Source: Niallia sp. XMNu-256 (GTDB lineage: Bacteria > Bacillota > Bacilli > Bacillales > Cytobacillaceae). From it: DNA of 64,000 nt. This document shows positions 20,436 to 32,815 of this stretch, piece after piece. How positions within the stretch are numbered: position 1 is the first letter of the stretch; every line of letters starts with the position of its first letter. The translations under genes and the position numbers were made by a program. The notes under the pieces are model-generated. The model did no database searches, was not told the DNA's origin, and worked only from the letters and a program-made list of their open reading frames with translations. The stretch lies in contig NZ_CP137636.1 in NCBI RefSeq assembly GCF_036670015.1, positions 102,501-166,500 of the forward strand, given 5' to 3'.

Positions 20436-20798
20436 ATGACTAAAGAACAAATCATTGAAGCTGTCAAAAATATGACTGTTTTAGAATTAAACGACTTAGT
20501 AAAAGCAATTGAAGAAGAATTTGGTGTAACTGCTGCAGCTCCTGTAGCTGTTGTTGGTGGCGGCGCTGGTGCTGCTGCTGAAGAACAAACTGAGTTCGAC
20601 GTTGTTCTTACATCTGCAGGCGACCAAAAAATCAAAGTTATCAAAGTGGTACGTGAAATCACTGGTCTTGGTCTTAAAGAAGCAAAAGAACTTGTTGACA
20701 ACACTCCAAAGGCAATCAAAGAAGGCGTTTCTAAAGATGAAGCTGAAGAAGTTAAAGCTAAACTTGAAGAAGTTGGAGCTGGCGTTGAAGTTAAGTAA
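20436..20798 (+). CDS. rplL: Ribosomal protein L7/L12 (RplL)
   Basis: Multi-copy stalk protein that recruits translational GTPases. N-terminal dimerisation helices ([20 protein letters not shown]), an Ala/Gly-rich hinge ([18 protein letters not shown], about 32-49), and the globular C-terminal domain with [12 protein letters not shown]. 120 aa. AGGAGG precedes the start; a terminator follows. Confidence 0.97.
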   Translation: MTKEQIIEAVKNMTVLELNDLVKAIEEEFGVTAAAPVAVVGGGAGAAAEEQTEFDVVLTSAGDQKIKVIKVVREITGLGLKEAKELVDNTPKAIKEGVSKDEAEEVKAKLEEVGAGVEVK

Positions 20799-20810
20799 TA
20801 ATCCTATGAA

Positions 20811-20838
20811 AAAGCTCGCTGTATAAGCGGGCTTTTTT
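20811..20838 (+). terminator. terminator after rplL
   Basis: AAGCTCGCT and AGCGGGCTT form a stem around GTATA, followed by a run of T. It closes the rplJL unit. Confidence 0.85.
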
Positions 20839-20909
20839 ATAGCTACTCTATTATTTCCTCAAAATATAACGCACATTTCATATGTGTGTATCTCCGGTGA
20901 GGTGAATCC

Positions 20910-21509
20910 ATGTCTGAGCATTATTATTCCCAAACACAAAATGTTGAAAGTGAACCGAAGTTTTGGAATACCGAACTTAGAAACATAAAGTTACGTTTCA
21001 AAACGGATAACGGCGTGTTTTCTAAAGGAGAAATCGATTTTGGATCAAGATTACTAGTTGAAACCTTTGTGATGCCAGATTTGTCTGGTGACATTCTTGA
21101 TGTTGGTTGTGGTTATGGTCCAATCGGATTAGCCATAGCAAAGTCCTGGGCCGACCGAAAGATATATATGGTTGATGTGAACAGAAGGGCCCTTCAACTT
21201 GCCAAGGATAACAGTGAATTAAATGGGATCAAAAATACTTCCATAAAGGAAAGTGATTGTCTGAGTGCTGTTAAGGATGAGAGTTTTGCTGTTATCTTAA
21301 CGAACCCGCCAATTCGCGCTGGTAAAGAGGTTGTACACACGATCTATGAGCAAAGTTATGAATGTCTATTACCAGGTGGAGAATTATGGGTAGTCATTCA
21401 AAAAAAACAAGGGGCTCCTTCGACGATCGAAAAGCTCTCAAACATATATTCAGATGTAGAAGTGGTTTCCAAAAAGAAAGGTTACTTTATTATAAAAGCA
21501 ATAAAATAG
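20910..21509 (+). CDS. RsmC/YbxB-like class I methyltransferase
   Basis: SAM-dependent methyltransferase with motif I DILDVGCGYGPIG (about 61-73), acidic DVNRRALQLAK (motif II) and TNPPIRAGKEV (about 129-139). The NPPI tetrapeptide marks N-methylation of a base, and RsmC-type enzymes make m2G in 16S rRNA. 199 aa, the short single-domain form found beside rplL in Bacillus (ybxB). The exact substrate is inferred. Confidence 0.88.
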   Translation: MSEHYYSQTQNVESEPKFWNTELRNIKLRFKTDNGVFSKGEIDFGSRLLVETFVMPDLSGDILDVGCGYGPIGLAIAKSWADRKIYMVDVNRRALQLAKDNSELNGIKNTSIKESDCLSAVKDESFAVILTNPPIRAGKEVVHTIYEQSYECLLPGGELWVVIQKKQGAPSTIEKLSNIYSDVEVVSKKKGYFIIKAIK

Positions 21510-21557
21510 GAAAAACAGATTTGTCAATACGTTTTTGGGTATTTCAAGAATAAATTA

Positions 21558-21598
21558 TTGACTTAAGAAAATCGTTGTGATAGCATTGTAAAATGCTA
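21558..21598 (+). promoter_or_regulatory. possible rpoB promoter overlapped by an inverted repeat
   Basis: TTGACT (21558-21563), 17-nt spacer and TAGCAT (21581-21586) form a plausible SigA promoter in the 306-nt gap before rpoB. The -10 is the left arm of TAGCATT-GTA-AAATGCTA (21581-21598). The rest of the gap, to 21815, has no gene; it is the long untranslated leader of rpoB. Confidence 0.5.
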
Positions 21599-21815
21599 AT
21601 GGATTATTTTCTCCGATATGCTATTTTTTATCCTATTTGTATAAAGTTGGTATTGTTGGAGAAACTGATAAAATAATAGTCGTATTGTGGAAATGTGGTT
21701 TTTGGAGTTGAAAACCCTTTTTCTTTTTGTACTCATGGAAAGTCAATTAATGTTTGCCTTTCCATTTGATAGTAATACATTTCATAAATAACGCTTGATT
21801 TGAGGGGTGAATCAG

Positions 21816-24800
21816 TTGACAGGTCAACTAGTTCAGTATGGACGGCACCGCCAACGAAGAAGTTACGCACGGATCAGTGAAGTATTAGAATTACCAAATC
21901 TTATTGAAATTCAAACCTCATCCTATCAATGGTTCCTTGATGAAGGTTTGCGTGAAATGTTTGCAGATATTTCACCAATTGAAGATTTTACGGGTAATCT
22001 ATCACTTGAATTTATTGATTACAGTCTTGGCGAACCAAAATATTCTGTTGCAGAATCAAAAGAGCGGGATGTTACATATTCAGCACCGCTGCGTGTGAAA
22101 GTACGTCTTGTTAATAAAGAGACAGGCGAAGTGAAAGATCAGGATGTCTTTATGGGGGATTTCCCATTAATGACAGAGACAGGTACATTTGTTATTAATG
22201 GAGCGGAACGTGTTATTGTTTCACAACTCGTGCGTTCACCAAGCGTTTACTTCAGTGCCAAACTCGACAAGAACGGTAAAAAGGGCTTTACGGCTACGGT
22301 CATACCTAACCGTGGTGCTTGGCTTGAGTATGAGACAGACGCTAAAGATGTTGTGTATGTTAGGATTGATCGTACTCGGAAACTGCCCGTTACGGTCCTT
22401 TTGCGTGCTTTAGGTCTAGGATCTGATCAGGAAATTCTTGATCTGATCGGTGATAATGAGTATTTAAGAAACACGTTAGAAAAGGATAGTACGGAAAGCT
22501 CTGAAAAGGCGCTGCTAGAAATTTACGAGCGTCTACGTCCTGGAGAACCTCCTACCGTTGAAAACGCAAAAAGTTTATTAGTTTCTAGATTTTTTGATCC
22601 AAAACGCTATGATTTAGCAAATGTTGGGCGTTACAAAATTAACAAAAAATTGCACATCAAAAATAGATTATTTGGGCAGCGCTTAGCTGAGACATTAGTT
22701 GATCCTGAAACAGGAGAAATTATTGTTGAAAAGGGAGCAACCCTTGATCGACGTACACTTGACCGTATTATTCCTGCTTTAGAAAAAAACGTAGGCTTTA
22801 AAAATCAAAGTCTATATGGCGGTGTACTTGACGAAGAAGTTCTACTTCAATCCATTAAAATCTATGCGCCAAGCGAAGATGATAAAGTAATTAATGTAAT
22901 CAGCAACGCTTATGTTGAAGAGGCAGTTAAGCATATTTCTCCTGCTGATATTATTGCATCAATCAGTTATTTCTTTAACTTATTATATGATGTAGGTCAT
23001 ACAGATGATATCGATCATCTAGGGAATCGTCGCTTACGCTCTGTTGGTGAATTATTACAAAACCAATTTCGTATTGGATTGTCAAGGATGGAACGTGTTG
23101 TAAGAGAAAGAATGTCAATTCAAGATACAAATACGATTACACCACAACAATTAATCAATATCCGTCCGGTTATTGCATCAATTAAAGAGTTCTTTGGAAG
23201 TTCCCAATTGTCACAGTTCATGGATCAAACGAATCCGTTGGCAGAATTAACACATAAACGTCGTTTATCTGCTCTTGGACCGGGTGGTTTAACTCGTGAA
23301 CGTGCTGGGATGGAAGTTCGTGACGTTCACTATTCCCACTATGGACGTATGTGTCCGATTGAAACACCGGAAGGTCCGAACATTGGATTAATTAACTCAT
23401 TGTCTTCTTATGCAAAGGTAAATAAATTCGGTTTCATTGAAACGCCATATCGAAAAGTTGATCCGGATACGGGCAGAGTTACTTCTCATATCGACTATTT
23501 AACAGCTGATGAAGAGGATAACTATGTAGTGGCGCAGGCCAATGCTCGTCTTGATGAAAATGGTGAATTCCTTGATGAAGAAGTTCTTTCACGTTTTCGC
23601 GGTGAAAACACAGCCGTAAAACGAGAAAGAGTTGACTACATGGATGTATCGCCGAAACAAGTTGTATCAGCGGCAACTGCATGTATTCCGTTCTTAGAGA
23701 ATGATGACTCCAACCGTGCTCTAATGGGAGCGAACATGCAACGTCAAGCAGTTCCACTAATGCAACCTGAATCACCAATAGTTGGTACAGGTATGGAATA
23801 TGTATCTGGTAAAGACTCCGGTGCGGCAGTTATTTGTAAATACGATGGAACTGTTGAACATGTTGAGGCACGTGAAGTATGGGTGCGTCGGACTCAGGAA
23901 GTTGACGGTCAAACTGTGAAAGGTGACCTTGATAAGTATAAATTACAGAAGTTTAAACGTTCTAATAACGGTATGTGCTTTAATCAGAAACCGATTGTTT
24001 CTGTAGGCAACCATGTAACAAAAGGAGAGATCCTTGCTGATGGTCCTTCCATGGAGCTAGGTGAATTAGCGTTAGGGCGTAACGTATTGATTGCTTTCAT
24101 GACATGGGACGGATATAACTATGAGGATGCCATCATTATGAGCGAACGTCTTGTAAAAGATGATGTGTATACTTCGATCCATATCGAAGAATATGAATCA
24201 GAGTCTCGTGATACAAAACTGGGACCTGAAGAAATTACTCGTGATATTCCTAACGTTGGGGAAGATGCTCTTCGCAACCTTGATGAGAGAGGAATCATTC
24301 GTACAGGTGCGGAAGTAAAAGACGGAGATCTTCTTGTTGGAAAGGTAACTCCAAAAGGGGTAACAGAATTAACAGCAGAAGAACGTTTGCTTCATGCCAT
24401 TTTCGGTGAAAAGGCCCGTGAAGTTCGTGATACGTCATTACGTGTCCCACATGGTGGCGGTGGAATTGTTCTCGATGTTAAAGTTTTTAATCGTGAAGAT
24501 GGCGACGAACTACCACCAGGGGTAAACCAACTTGTTCGCGTTTATATTGTTCAAAAACGTAAAATTTCTGCTGGGGATAAAATGGCTGGACGACATGGTA
24601 ACAAAGGGGTTATCTCTCGTATTTTACCAGAGGAAGATATGCCATTTTTACCAGATGGTACACCAGTTGATATTATGTTAAACCCATTAGGGGTACCTTC
24701 TCGTATGAATATCGGGCAGGTCCTTGAACTACATCTTGGTATGGCGGCAAGATATTTAGGAATTCATGTGGCATCGCCAGTATTTGACGGGGCTACAGAA

Positions 24801-25373
24801 GAAGATGTATGGGATACAATTGAAGAGGCAGGAATGGCACAGGATGCTAAGACTGTATTGTATGATGGTAGAACAGGTGAGCCGTTTGATAACAGAGTTT
24901 CTGTCGGAATCATGTATATGATTAAACTGGCACACATGGTTGACGATAAACTTCATGCGCGTTCAACTGGACCGTACTCACTTGTTACGCAGCAACCACT
25001 GGGCGGGAAAGCTCAATTTGGTGGGCAGCGTTTCGGAGAGATGGAGGTTTGGGCATTAGAAGCTTATGGTGCAGCCTATACTTTACAAGAAATCTTAACT
25101 GTTAAATCAGATGATGTAGTAGGACGTGTGAAAACGTACGAAGCAATTGTAAAAGGGGAAAATGTTCCAGAACCAGGTGTCCCAGAATCATTCAAGGTAT
25201 TAATTAAAGAATTACAAAGCTTAGGGTTAGATGTGAAAATTCTTTCGGGCGACGAGAAAGAAATTGAAATGCGTGATACAGAAGATGATGATGAGATGCA
25301 TCAGGCTGAATCCTTTACATTAACACCTGAACCTGTTGAGGCTGAATCAGAAAAAGTAGGCTCAAACGAATAA
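21816..25373 (+). CDS. rpoB: RpoB, RNA polymerase beta subunit
   Basis: Catalytic beta subunit. It begins [20 protein letters not shown], includes the rifampicin-binding cluster [20 protein letters not shown] (about residues 470-490) with unmutated Asp, His and Ser, and the C-terminal [19 protein letters not shown]. The TTG start at 21816 is 6 nt after GAGGGGTGA and matches the usual N-terminus; 1185 aa. The C-terminal tail is acidic and variable. Confidence 0.97.
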   Translation: MTGQLVQYGRHRQRRSYARISEVLELPNLIEIQTSSYQWFLDEGLREMFADISPIEDFTGNLSLEFIDYSLGEPKYSVAESKERDVTYSAPLRVKVRLVNKETGEVKDQDVFMGDFPLMTETGTFVINGAERVIVSQLVRSPSVYFSAKLDKNGKKGFTATVIPNRGAWLEYETDAKDVVYVRIDRTRKLPVTVLLRALGLGSDQEILDLIGDNEYLRNTLEKDSTESSEKALLEIYERLRPGEPPTVENAKSLLVSRFFDPKRYDLANVGRYKINKKLHIKNRLFGQRLAETLVDPETGEIIVEKGATLDRRTLDRIIPALEKNVGFKNQSLYGGVLDEEVLLQSIKIYAPSEDDKVINVISNAYVEEAVKHISPADIIASISYFFNLLYDVGHTDDIDHLGNRRLRSVGELLQNQFRIGLSRMERVVRERMSIQDTNTITPQQLINIRPVIASIKEFFGSSQLSQFMDQTNPLAELTHKRRLSALGPGGLTRERAGMEVRDVHYSHYGRMCPIETPEGPNIGLINSLSSYAKVNKFGFIETPYRKVDPDTGRVTSHIDYLTADEEDNYVVAQANARLDENGEFLDEEVLSRFRGENTAVKRERVDYMDVSPKQVVSAATACIPFLENDDSNRALMGANMQRQAVPLMQPESPIVGTGMEYVSGKDSGAAVICKYDGTVEHVEAREVWVRRTQEVDGQTVKGDLDKYKLQKFKRSNNGMCFNQKPIVSVGNHVTKGEILADGPSMELGELALGRNVLIAFMTWDGYNYEDAIIMSERLVKDDVYTSIHIEEYESESRDTKLGPEEITRDIPNVGEDALRNLDERGIIRTGAEVKDGDLLVGKVTPKGVTELTAEERLLHAIFGEKAREVRDTSLRVPHGGGGIVLDVKVFNREDGDELPPGVNQLVRVYIVQKRKISAGDKMAGRHGNKGVISRILPEEDMPFLPDGTPVDIMLNPLGVPSRMNIGQVLELHLGMAARYLGIHVASPVFDGATEEDVWDTIEEAGMAQDAKTVLYDGRTGEPFDNRVSVGIMYMIKLAHMVDDKLHARSTGPYSLVTQQPLGGKAQFGGQRFGEMEVWALEAYGAAYTLQEILTVKSDDVVGRVKTYEAIVKGENVPEPGVPESFKVLIKELQSLGLDVKILSGDEKEIEMRDTEDDDEMHQAESFTLTPEPVEAESEKVGSNE

Positions 25374-25403
25374 ACGATTAGCTGAACCTATTTAACTATA
25401 TAG

Positions 25404-25442
25404 ATCCCCTCTATTCGTAACTATGTTTATTTTAGAGGGGAT
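25404..25442 (+). terminator. hairpin between rpoB and rpoC
   Basis: ATCCCCTCTA (25404-25413) and TAGAGGGGAT (25433-25442) form a perfect 10-bp stem followed by TTTCC. The weak T tract suggests an RNA processing or partial attenuation hairpin. Confidence 0.6.
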
Positions 25443-25524
25443 TTCCTAAAATGATAAATTGGTAACTATCCAGGATTATAGCAATATGGGTAAAAACCCG
25501 AAGATGAAAAGGGAGGTAGGCCCC

Positions 25525-28500
25525 TTGATAGATGTTAATAATTTTGAGTTTATGAAGATTGGCTTAGCTTCACCTGATAAGATTCGCTCTTGGTCATTTG
25601 GTGAGGTCAAAAAGCCGGAAACGATTAATTACCGTACATTAAAGCCAGAAAAAGATGGGCTATTTTGTGAACGCATTTTTGGACCGCAAAAGGACTGGGA
25701 ATGTCATTGTGGTAAATACAAACGTGTACGTTATAAAGGGGTAGTTTGTGATCGTTGCGGTGTTGAAGTAACACGTGCGAAGGTACGTCGTGAACGGATG
25801 GGACATATTGAACTTGCAGCTCCTGTTTCACATATTTGGTACTTTAAAGGGATCCCGAGTCGTATGGGGCTTGTTCTTGACATGTCTCCGCGTGCACTCG
25901 AGGAAATTATTTATTTTGCCTCTTATGTAGTTACCGATCCAGGTGAAACGACTCTTGAGAAGAAACAATTATTATCTGAAAAAGAATATCGTGCATATCG
26001 TGATAAATACGGGAATAAATTCCATGCTGGAATGGGTGCTGAATCCATTAAAAAACTTCTTTCGGATATTGATTTAATAAAAGAAGCAGATATGTTGAAA
26101 GAAGAACTCAAGTCAGCCCAAGGTCAACGTCGTACTCGGGCTATCAAACGTCTCGAAGTCATTGAAGCCTTCCGTGGATCTGGAAATGAACCATCATGGA
26201 TGGTATTAGACGTACTTCCAGTCATTCCTCCGGAGCTTCGACCAATGGTTCAACTAGATGGCGGTCGTTTTGCTACATCAGATCTGAATGATTTATATCG
26301 TCGGGTCATTAACCGTAATAACCGCTTAAAAAGATTGCTTGATCTAGGGGCACCGAGCATCATCGTTCAAAATGAAAAGAGGATGCTTCAAGAGGCTGTT
26401 GATGCCCTTATCGATAATGGTCGACGCGGTCGACCTGTAACAGGACCAGGTAATAGACCACTGAAATCACTATCCCATATGTTAAAAGGTAAACAAGGTC
26501 GTTTCCGTCAAAACCTTTTGGGGAAACGTGTTGACTATTCTGGCCGTTCCGTTATCGTAGTTGGACCTAACCTGAAAATGTACCAATGTGGTCTACCAAA
26601 GGATATGGCATTAGAACTATTTAAGCCTTTTGTCATGAAAGAACTAGTTGAAAAGGGTTTAGCCCATAACATTAAGTCTGCAAAACGTAAAATAGAAAGA
26701 GTTCAACCGGAAATTTGGGATGTTTTAGAAGAAGTTATTAAAGAACATCCAGTATTGCTTAACCGGGCCCCTACACTACACAGATTAGGGATACAGGCAT
26801 TTGAACCTACACTTGTAGAAGGAAAGGCGATCCGTCTCCATCCGTTAGTATGTACAGCATATAATGCAGACTTTGATGGTGACCAAATGGCTGTTCACGT
26901 ACCTCTTTCTTCTGAGGCACAGGCAGAAGCACGCCTATTAATGCTTGCTGCACAAAACATCCTAAATCCAAAGGATGGGAAACCAGTTGTTACACCATCT
27001 CAGGATATGGTTCTAGGTAACTACTATTTAACTCTTGAAAAAGAGGATGCAATCGGAGAAGGCATGATTTTTAATGATATTAACGAGGCTCTACTAGCAT
27101 ATCAAAATGGTTATGTTCATTTGCATACCCGTGTAGCAATAAGAGCAAGTTCATTAAATAATCCAACTTTTACCGAAGAACAGAATCGTAAGTTGCTAGC
27201 AACAACTGTAGGTAAACTTATTTTTAATGAGATCTTACCGAGGTCTTTCCCTTATATTAACGAACCGACAAAGCATAACCTTGAAGTAGAAACACCGGAA
27301 AGATATTTTATTGATCCAGGCCAAGATGTTCGGGCTGCAATTAAGGAAATGCCATTGGTTGCGCCGTTTAAAAAGAAAATTCTTGGAAACATTATTGCTG
27401 AAGTGTTCAAACGCTATAAAATTACAGAAACATCAAAAATGCTTGACCGCATGAAAGACTTAGGATTCAGATACTCAACAAAAGCAGGTATTACAGTTGG
27501 GGTTTCTGACATCGTAGTTTTAGCGGAAAAGCAAGAAATTATTGATGAAGCGCAGAAAAAAGTCGATAACGTCATGAAGCAATTCAGACGTGGTCTAATC
27601 ACTGAGGACGAACGGTATGATCGTGTAATCTCCATCTGGAGTTCGGCAAAGGATAATATTCAAGGAAAACTAATGGATTCCTTAGAAAATACAAACCCAA
27701 TCTTTATGATGAGTGATTCGGGTGCCCGTGGTAATGCTTCTAACTTTACACAGTTGGCAGGTATGCGTGGTCTGATGGCTAACCCAGCTGGTCGTATTAT
27801 TGAGTTACCGATCATCTCAAGTTTCCGTGAAGGTTTAACAGTATTAGAGTACTTTATCTCGACACATGGTGCTCGTAAAGGTCTTGCGGATACCGCACTG
27901 AAAACAGCCGATTCAGGTTATCTGACACGACGTCTCGTTGATGTTGCTCAAGACGTCATTGTTCGTGAAGATGATTGTGGAACAGATCGAGGCTTGTTGA
28001 TCCGCTCGTTAAAAGACGGAACTGAGGTTATTGAAGCGCTAGAAGAGCGCTTAATTGGCCGATATACAAGAAAGGCGATTAAACATCCAGAAACGAAAGA
28101 TGTTATCGTTCCGGAAAACAGTCTGATTACTGAAGATTTGGCTACTGAAGTTATTGATGCTGGTATTGAAGAAGTGTGGATTCGTTCTGCATTTACGTGT
28201 AATACTCGTCATGGTGTTTGTAAGAAATGTTACGGACGTAACCTTGCAACAGGTGAAGAGGTTGAAGTAGGAGAAGCGGTAGGTATTATTGCTGCCCAAT
28301 CCATTGGGGAACCTGGTACACAGTTAACGATGCGTACGTTCCATACTGGTGGGGTTGCAGGTAACGATATTACTCAAGGTTTACCACGTATCCAAGAAAT
28401 TTTTGAGGCGCGGAATCCAAAAGGACAATCTGTTATTTCTGAAATTGACGGGGTTGTCGTGGGGATTAATGAGGGCCGTGACAGACAACATGAAATCATT

Positions 28501-29124
28501 GTTCAAGGTCAGTTAGAATCTCGAACATATAATGCACCATACACAGCAAGGTTAAAGGTTGCAGTCAATGATCACGTTGAAATAGGTCAAGAGTTAACAG
28601 AAGGTTCTATTGATCCTAAGGAATTAATCAAGGTAAAAGACGTGATGGCTGTTCAAGAATACTTGCTAAAAGAAGTGCAAAAGGTTTATCGTATGCAAGG
28701 TGTTGAAATTGGAGATAAACACGTGGAAGTTATGGTGCGCCAAATGCTCCGTAAAATCCGTGTAATTGAAGCAGGAGATACAGATGTACTGCCAGGAACA
28801 CTGCTTGATATCCACCAATTTACTGATGCCAACGAACAAGCATTGCTAAATGGAAAAATGCCTGCCACAGGTCGACCTGTACTCTTAGGTATTACAAAAG
28901 CATCGCTTGAAACGGATTCCTTCCTATCCGCAGCATCCTTCCAAGAAACGACGAGAGTTCTTACAGACGCTGCGATTAAAGGAAAACGTGATGAATTACT
29001 AGGTTTGAAGGAAAATGTTATCATTGGTAAATTGATCCCTGCTGGTACGGGTATGTCTCGATACCGCCGCGCGGAACCAGTTGTCAATATTGATGAAGCT
29101 GAAGATCCTGTTACGGTTGAATAA
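25525..29124 (+). CDS. rpoC: RpoC, RNA polymerase beta' subunit
   Basis: Catalytic beta' subunit. The zinc-binding region has [19 protein letters not shown] (about 60-78); the active-site NADFDGDQM (about 447-455) carries the Mg-binding aspartates; the C-terminal zinc cluster includes [11 protein letters not shown]. The TTG start at 25525 is 7 nt from GGGAGGT and gives 1199 aa, as in B. subtilis. The extra upstream codons of the open frame are not expected to be translated. A strong terminator follows. Confidence 0.97.
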   Translation: MIDVNNFEFMKIGLASPDKIRSWSFGEVKKPETINYRTLKPEKDGLFCERIFGPQKDWECHCGKYKRVRYKGVVCDRCGVEVTRAKVRRERMGHIELAAPVSHIWYFKGIPSRMGLVLDMSPRALEEIIYFASYVVTDPGETTLEKKQLLSEKEYRAYRDKYGNKFHAGMGAESIKKLLSDIDLIKEADMLKEELKSAQGQRRTRAIKRLEVIEAFRGSGNEPSWMVLDVLPVIPPELRPMVQLDGGRFATSDLNDLYRRVINRNNRLKRLLDLGAPSIIVQNEKRMLQEAVDALIDNGRRGRPVTGPGNRPLKSLSHMLKGKQGRFRQNLLGKRVDYSGRSVIVVGPNLKMYQCGLPKDMALELFKPFVMKELVEKGLAHNIKSAKRKIERVQPEIWDVLEEVIKEHPVLLNRAPTLHRLGIQAFEPTLVEGKAIRLHPLVCTAYNADFDGDQMAVHVPLSSEAQAEARLLMLAAQNILNPKDGKPVVTPSQDMVLGNYYLTLEKEDAIGEGMIFNDINEALLAYQNGYVHLHTRVAIRASSLNNPTFTEEQNRKLLATTVGKLIFNEILPRSFPYINEPTKHNLEVETPERYFIDPGQDVRAAIKEMPLVAPFKKKILGNIIAEVFKRYKITETSKMLDRMKDLGFRYSTKAGITVGVSDIVVLAEKQEIIDEAQKKVDNVMKQFRRGLITEDERYDRVISIWSSAKDNIQGKLMDSLENTNPIFMMSDSGARGNASNFTQLAGMRGLMANPAGRIIELPIISSFREGLTVLEYFISTHGARKGLADTALKTADSGYLTRRLVDVAQDVIVREDDCGTDRGLLIRSLKDGTEVIEALEERLIGRYTRKAIKHPETKDVIVPENSLITEDLATEVIDAGIEEVWIRSAFTCNTRHGVCKKCYGRNLATGEEVEVGEAVGIIAAQSIGEPGTQLTMRTFHTGGVAGNDITQGLPRIQEIFEARNPKGQSVISEIDGVVVGINEGRDRQHEIIVQGQLESRTYNAPYTARLKVAVNDHVEIGQELTEGSIDPKELIKVKDVMAVQEYLLKEVQKVYRMQGVEIGDKHVEVMVRQMLRKIRVIEAGDTDVLPGTLLDIHQFTDANEQALLNGKMPATGRPVLLGITKASLETDSFLSAASFQETTRVLTDAAIKGKRDELLGLKENVIIGKLIPAGTGMSRYRRAEPVVNIDEAEDPVTVE

Positions 29125-29129
29125 TTAAA

Positions 29130-29172
29130 TTGATGATGCAACACCTCTTTGAAGAGAGTGTTGCATCATCAA
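29130..29172 (+). terminator. terminator/hairpin after rpoC
   Basis: TTGATGATGCAACAC (29130-29144) pairs perfectly with GTGTTGCATCATCAA (29158-29172), a 15-bp stem. It is followed by AAATATTT rather than a clean T run, but on stem strength it should end rpoBC transcription. Confidence 0.75.
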
Positions 29173-29202
29173 AAATATTTCATAAAATTTTTCCGCAAAA
29201 CG

Positions 29203-29231
29203 TTGACAACTTTTTAGGAAAGTGATAATAT
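29203..29231 (+). promoter_or_regulatory. promoter of the ybxF-rpsL-rpsG-fusA-tuf unit
   Basis: TTGACA (29203-29208), 17-nt spacer, TAATAT (29226-29231). It lies 43 nt before the L7Ae-like gene and just after the rpoC hairpin. Confidence 0.85.
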
Positions 29232-29274
29232 TCTTTAGGTGCTCCTAATAACCGAATACTTTGGAGGATATTGA

Positions 29275-29526
29275 ATGTCTTATGAAAAAGTATTGCAGGC
29301 TAAAAGCATTTATGTAGGAACAAAGCAAGCTGCTAGAGCGCTCAATTCAGGTAATGTTAGTGAAGTAATTGTTGCGACGGATGCGGATCCTAGGCTAACG
29401 TCAAAAGTCGTAGATATTGCTAGTAAGACTAATGTTCCAATCTCATATGTTGACTCTAAAGTAAAACTAGGAAAGTCATGCGGGATTAATGTTGCATCGG
29501 CAGTAGTCGCTATAGTAAACAAATAA
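29275..29526 (+). CDS. rplGB: L7Ae-family ribosomal protein (YbxF type)
   Basis: Small K-turn RNA-binding protein of the L7Ae/L30e/S12e family. The core AARALNSGNVSEVIVATDADP (from about residue 19) and VPISYVDSKVKLGKSCGI match the fold. In B. subtilis the homologue associates with ribosomes. 83 aa. TTTGGAGGA precedes the ATG. First gene of the str operon here. Confidence 0.9.
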   Translation: MSYEKVLQAKSIYVGTKQAARALNSGNVSEVIVATDADPRLTSKVVDIASKTNVPISYVDSKVKLGKSCGINVASAVVAIVNK

Positions 29527-29624
29527 CGTTTTTGCAGACAAAAGACTGCAAAGACTTTGTTTTTGTAAAAAAATGAACCACCTGGATGTGTGGACATAAG
29601 AAATATGTGAAGGGAGGAAATAAA

Positions 29625-30047
29625 ATGCCTACAATTAACCAATTAGTACGCAAACCACGTAAGTCACTTGCAGAAACATCAAAGTCACCAGCACTTAACA
29701 AAGGGTACAATAGTTTTAAGAAGACTCAAACAAACTTAACATCACCACAAAAACGCGGTGTTTGTACTCGTGTTGGTACAATGACACCTAAGAAGCCGAA
29801 CTCAGCGCTTCGTAAATATGCTCGTGTACGTTTATCAAACGGTATTGAGGTAACTGCATACATTCCTGGCATCGGACACAACCTTCAAGAACACAGTGTT
29901 GTTTTAATCCGTGGCGGTCGTGTTAAAGACTTACCAGGGGTACGTTATCACATTGTTCGCGGTGCTTTAGATACTGCAGGTGTAAATAACCGTATGCAAA
30001 GCCGTTCTAAATATGGAACTAAGAAACCAAAAGCAGCTAAGAAATAA
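29625..30047 (+). CDS. rpsL: Ribosomal protein S12 (RpsL)
   Basis: Decoding-centre protein. [11 protein letters not shown] is the conserved N-terminus. [20 protein letters not shown] carries the lysine whose change gives streptomycin resistance; it is the wild-type Lys here (residue 56). The ATG at 29625 follows GGGAGGAAAT; the longer frame from 29586 is not credible. 140 aa. Confidence 0.97.
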   Translation: MPTINQLVRKPRKSLAETSKSPALNKGYNSFKKTQTNLTSPQKRGVCTRVGTMTPKKPNSALRKYARVRLSNGIEVTAYIPGIGHNLQEHSVVLIRGGRVKDLPGVRYHIVRGALDTAGVNNRMQSRSKYGTKKPKAAKK

Positions 30048-30050
30048 TAG

Positions 30051-30560
<510 letters not shown>

Positions 30561-30617
30561 AATATATAGTTTATTTCAATTAAAAATCACAACAAATTAG
30601 GAAGGAGAAAAAACCTA

Positions 30618-32696
30618 ATGGCAAGAGAGTTCTCCTTAGAAAAAACTCGTAATATCGGCATCATGGCTCACATCGATGCCGGTAAAACTACAACAACTGA
30701 GCGTATTCTTTACTATACAGGTAAAATCCATAAAATTGGTGAAACTCATGAAGGAGCTTCACAAATGGATTGGATGGAACAAGAACAAGAAAGAGGTATA
30801 ACGATCACATCTGCTGCAACAACAGCACAGTGGCATGATCATCGTATCAACGTTATTGATACTCCAGGACACGTAGACTTCACAGTAGAAGTTGAGCGTT
30901 CATTACGTGTACTAGATGGAGCGGTAACAGTTCTTGATGCTCAATCAGGTGTAGAACCACAAACAGAAACAGTTTGGAGACAAGCTACAACTTACGGAGT
31001 ACCTCGTATTGTATTCATCAACAAGATGGATAAACTTGGTGCAGATTTCCTTTATTCTGTAGGAACATTACGTGAACGTTTACAAGCAAATGCACATCCA
31101 ATTCAACTTCCAATTGGTGCAGAAGATACTTTCACAGGTATTATCGACTTAGTTGATATGACAGCTGATATATATAAAGATGATTTAGGAAATGACATGG
31201 AAGTAACTGAAATTCCTGAAGAATATCGTGAATTAGCTGAAGAACATCGTGAAAAGCTTCTTGAAGCAGTAGCTGAATTAGACGAAAATTTAATGGAAAA
31301 ATACCTTGGCGGTGAAGAAATCACTGTAGAGGAGCTTAAAGCAGCTATTCGTAAAGCTACACTTAGTGTAGAATTCTACCCAGTACTTTGCGGTTCAGCT
31401 TTCAAAAACAAAGGTGTACAATTAATGCTAGATGCTGTTGTAGATTATCTACCAGCCCCAACAGATGTAGCATCAATTAAAGGTATCATACCAAACACTG
31501 ATGAAGAAGTTGAGCGTCATTCAAGTGATGACGAACCATTTGCAGCATTAGCATTTAAAGTTATGACAGACCCGTATGTAGGGAAGTTAACATTCTTCCG
31601 TGTGTACTCTGGTACACTTCAATCCGGATCATATGTACAAAACTCTTCAAAAGGCAAGCGTGAACGTGTTGGACGTATCCTACAAATGCACGCAAACTCT
31701 CGTGAGGAAATCTCACAAGTATATTCTGGGGATATTGCAGCAGCTGTAGGTTTAAAAGACACAGCAACTGGTGATACTCTATGTGATGACAAGAACCTTG
31801 TTATTCTTGAATCTATGGAATTTCCAGAACCAGTTATCCAATTGTCAGTTGAACCAAAATCTAAGGCTGACCAGGATAAAATGGCAACGGCACTTCAAAA
31901 GCTACAAGAGGAAGACCCAACATTCAGAGCACATACTGACCAAGAGACTGGACAGGTTATCATTGCAGGTATGGGCGAGCTTCACTTAGACGTTATCGTT
32001 GACCGTATGAAGCGTGAATTTAAAGTAGAAGCAAATGTTGGAGCTCCACAAGTTTCCTATCGTGAAACATTCCGTGCTTCTGCTCAAGTAGAAGGAAAGT
32101 TTGCCCGTCAATCAGGTGGTCGCGGACAATACGGACATGTTTGGATCGAATTCTCTCCTAACGAAGAAGGAAAAGGATTTGAATTTGAAAACGGGATTGT
32201 CGGTGGGGTAGTACCACGTGAATACATCCCAGCTGTACAAGCAGGACTAGAAGATGCTTTAGATCGTGGTATCCTTGCTGGATATCCGCTAGTTGATATT
32301 AAAGCAAAACTATTTGATGGTTCATACCATGATGTTGACTCAAGTGAAATGGCGTTTAAGGTTGCTGCATCATTAGCACTAAGAAACGCAGCAAGTAAAT
32401 GTCAACCTGTTATTCTTGAGCCGATTATGAAGGTTGAAGTTGTAATCCCTGAAGAATATCTAGGTGATATTATGGGTCAAGTTACAGCTCGTCGTGGCCG
32501 TGTTGAAGGTATGGATGCTCGTGGTAACGCTCAAGTAGTTAGAGCAATGGTACCACTTTCAGAAATGTTCGGATATGCAACAGCACTTCGTTCAAGCACA
32601 CAAGGTCGTGGAGTATTCTCTATGCACTTTGACCATTACGAAGAAGTTCCGAAGTCAATTGCTGAAGAGATTATCAAAAAAAATAAAGGTGAATAA
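30618..32696 (+). CDS. fusA: EF-G, translation elongation factor G
   Basis: GTPase that drives translocation and, with RRF, ribosome recycling. Domain I has [15 protein letters not shown] (17-31, P loop), the RGITITSAA switch I, DTPGHVDF (switch II) and NKMDKLGAD. Domains II-V are complete, including the IV motif [10 protein letters not shown]. 692 aa, full length. GGAAGGAG lies before the ATG. Confidence 0.98.
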   Translation: MAREFSLEKTRNIGIMAHIDAGKTTTTERILYYTGKIHKIGETHEGASQMDWMEQEQERGITITSAATTAQWHDHRINVIDTPGHVDFTVEVERSLRVLDGAVTVLDAQSGVEPQTETVWRQATTYGVPRIVFINKMDKLGADFLYSVGTLRERLQANAHPIQLPIGAEDTFTGIIDLVDMTADIYKDDLGNDMEVTEIPEEYRELAEEHREKLLEAVAELDENLMEKYLGGEEITVEELKAAIRKATLSVEFYPVLCGSAFKNKGVQLMLDAVVDYLPAPTDVASIKGIIPNTDEEVERHSSDDEPFAALAFKVMTDPYVGKLTFFRVYSGTLQSGSYVQNSSKGKRERVGRILQMHANSREEISQVYSGDIAAAVGLKDTATGDTLCDDKNLVILESMEFPEPVIQLSVEPKSKADQDKMATALQKLQEEDPTFRAHTDQETGQVIIAGMGELHLDVIVDRMKREFKVEANVGAPQVSYRETFRASAQVEGKFARQSGGRGQYGHVWIEFSPNEEGKGFEFENGIVGGVVPREYIPAVQAGLEDALDRGILAGYPLVDIKAKLFDGSYHDVDSSEMAFKVAASLALRNAASKCQPVILEPIMKVEVVIPEEYLGDIMGQVTARRGRVEGMDARGNAQVVRAMVPLSEMFGYATALRSSTQGRGVFSMHFDHYEEVPKSIAEEIIKKNKGE

Positions 32697-32741
32697 TTGA
32701 TTTTACCTGACATATCAAGTATAAATACTAATGTATGCTTA

Positions 32742-32770
32742 AGGTTGTGGAATTCTCAGTTCCGCAACCT
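32742..32770 (+). other. hairpin between fusA and tuf
   Basis: AGGTTGTGGAA and TTCCGCAACCT form a stem (one G-T pair) with a short loop and no following T run. Likely an mRNA stability or processing element that lets tuf be expressed above fusA. Confidence 0.55.
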
Positions 32771-32815
32771 ATATAAAAATACTTAATTTTTTTATTTAAA
32801 AGGAGGATTTTCCTA

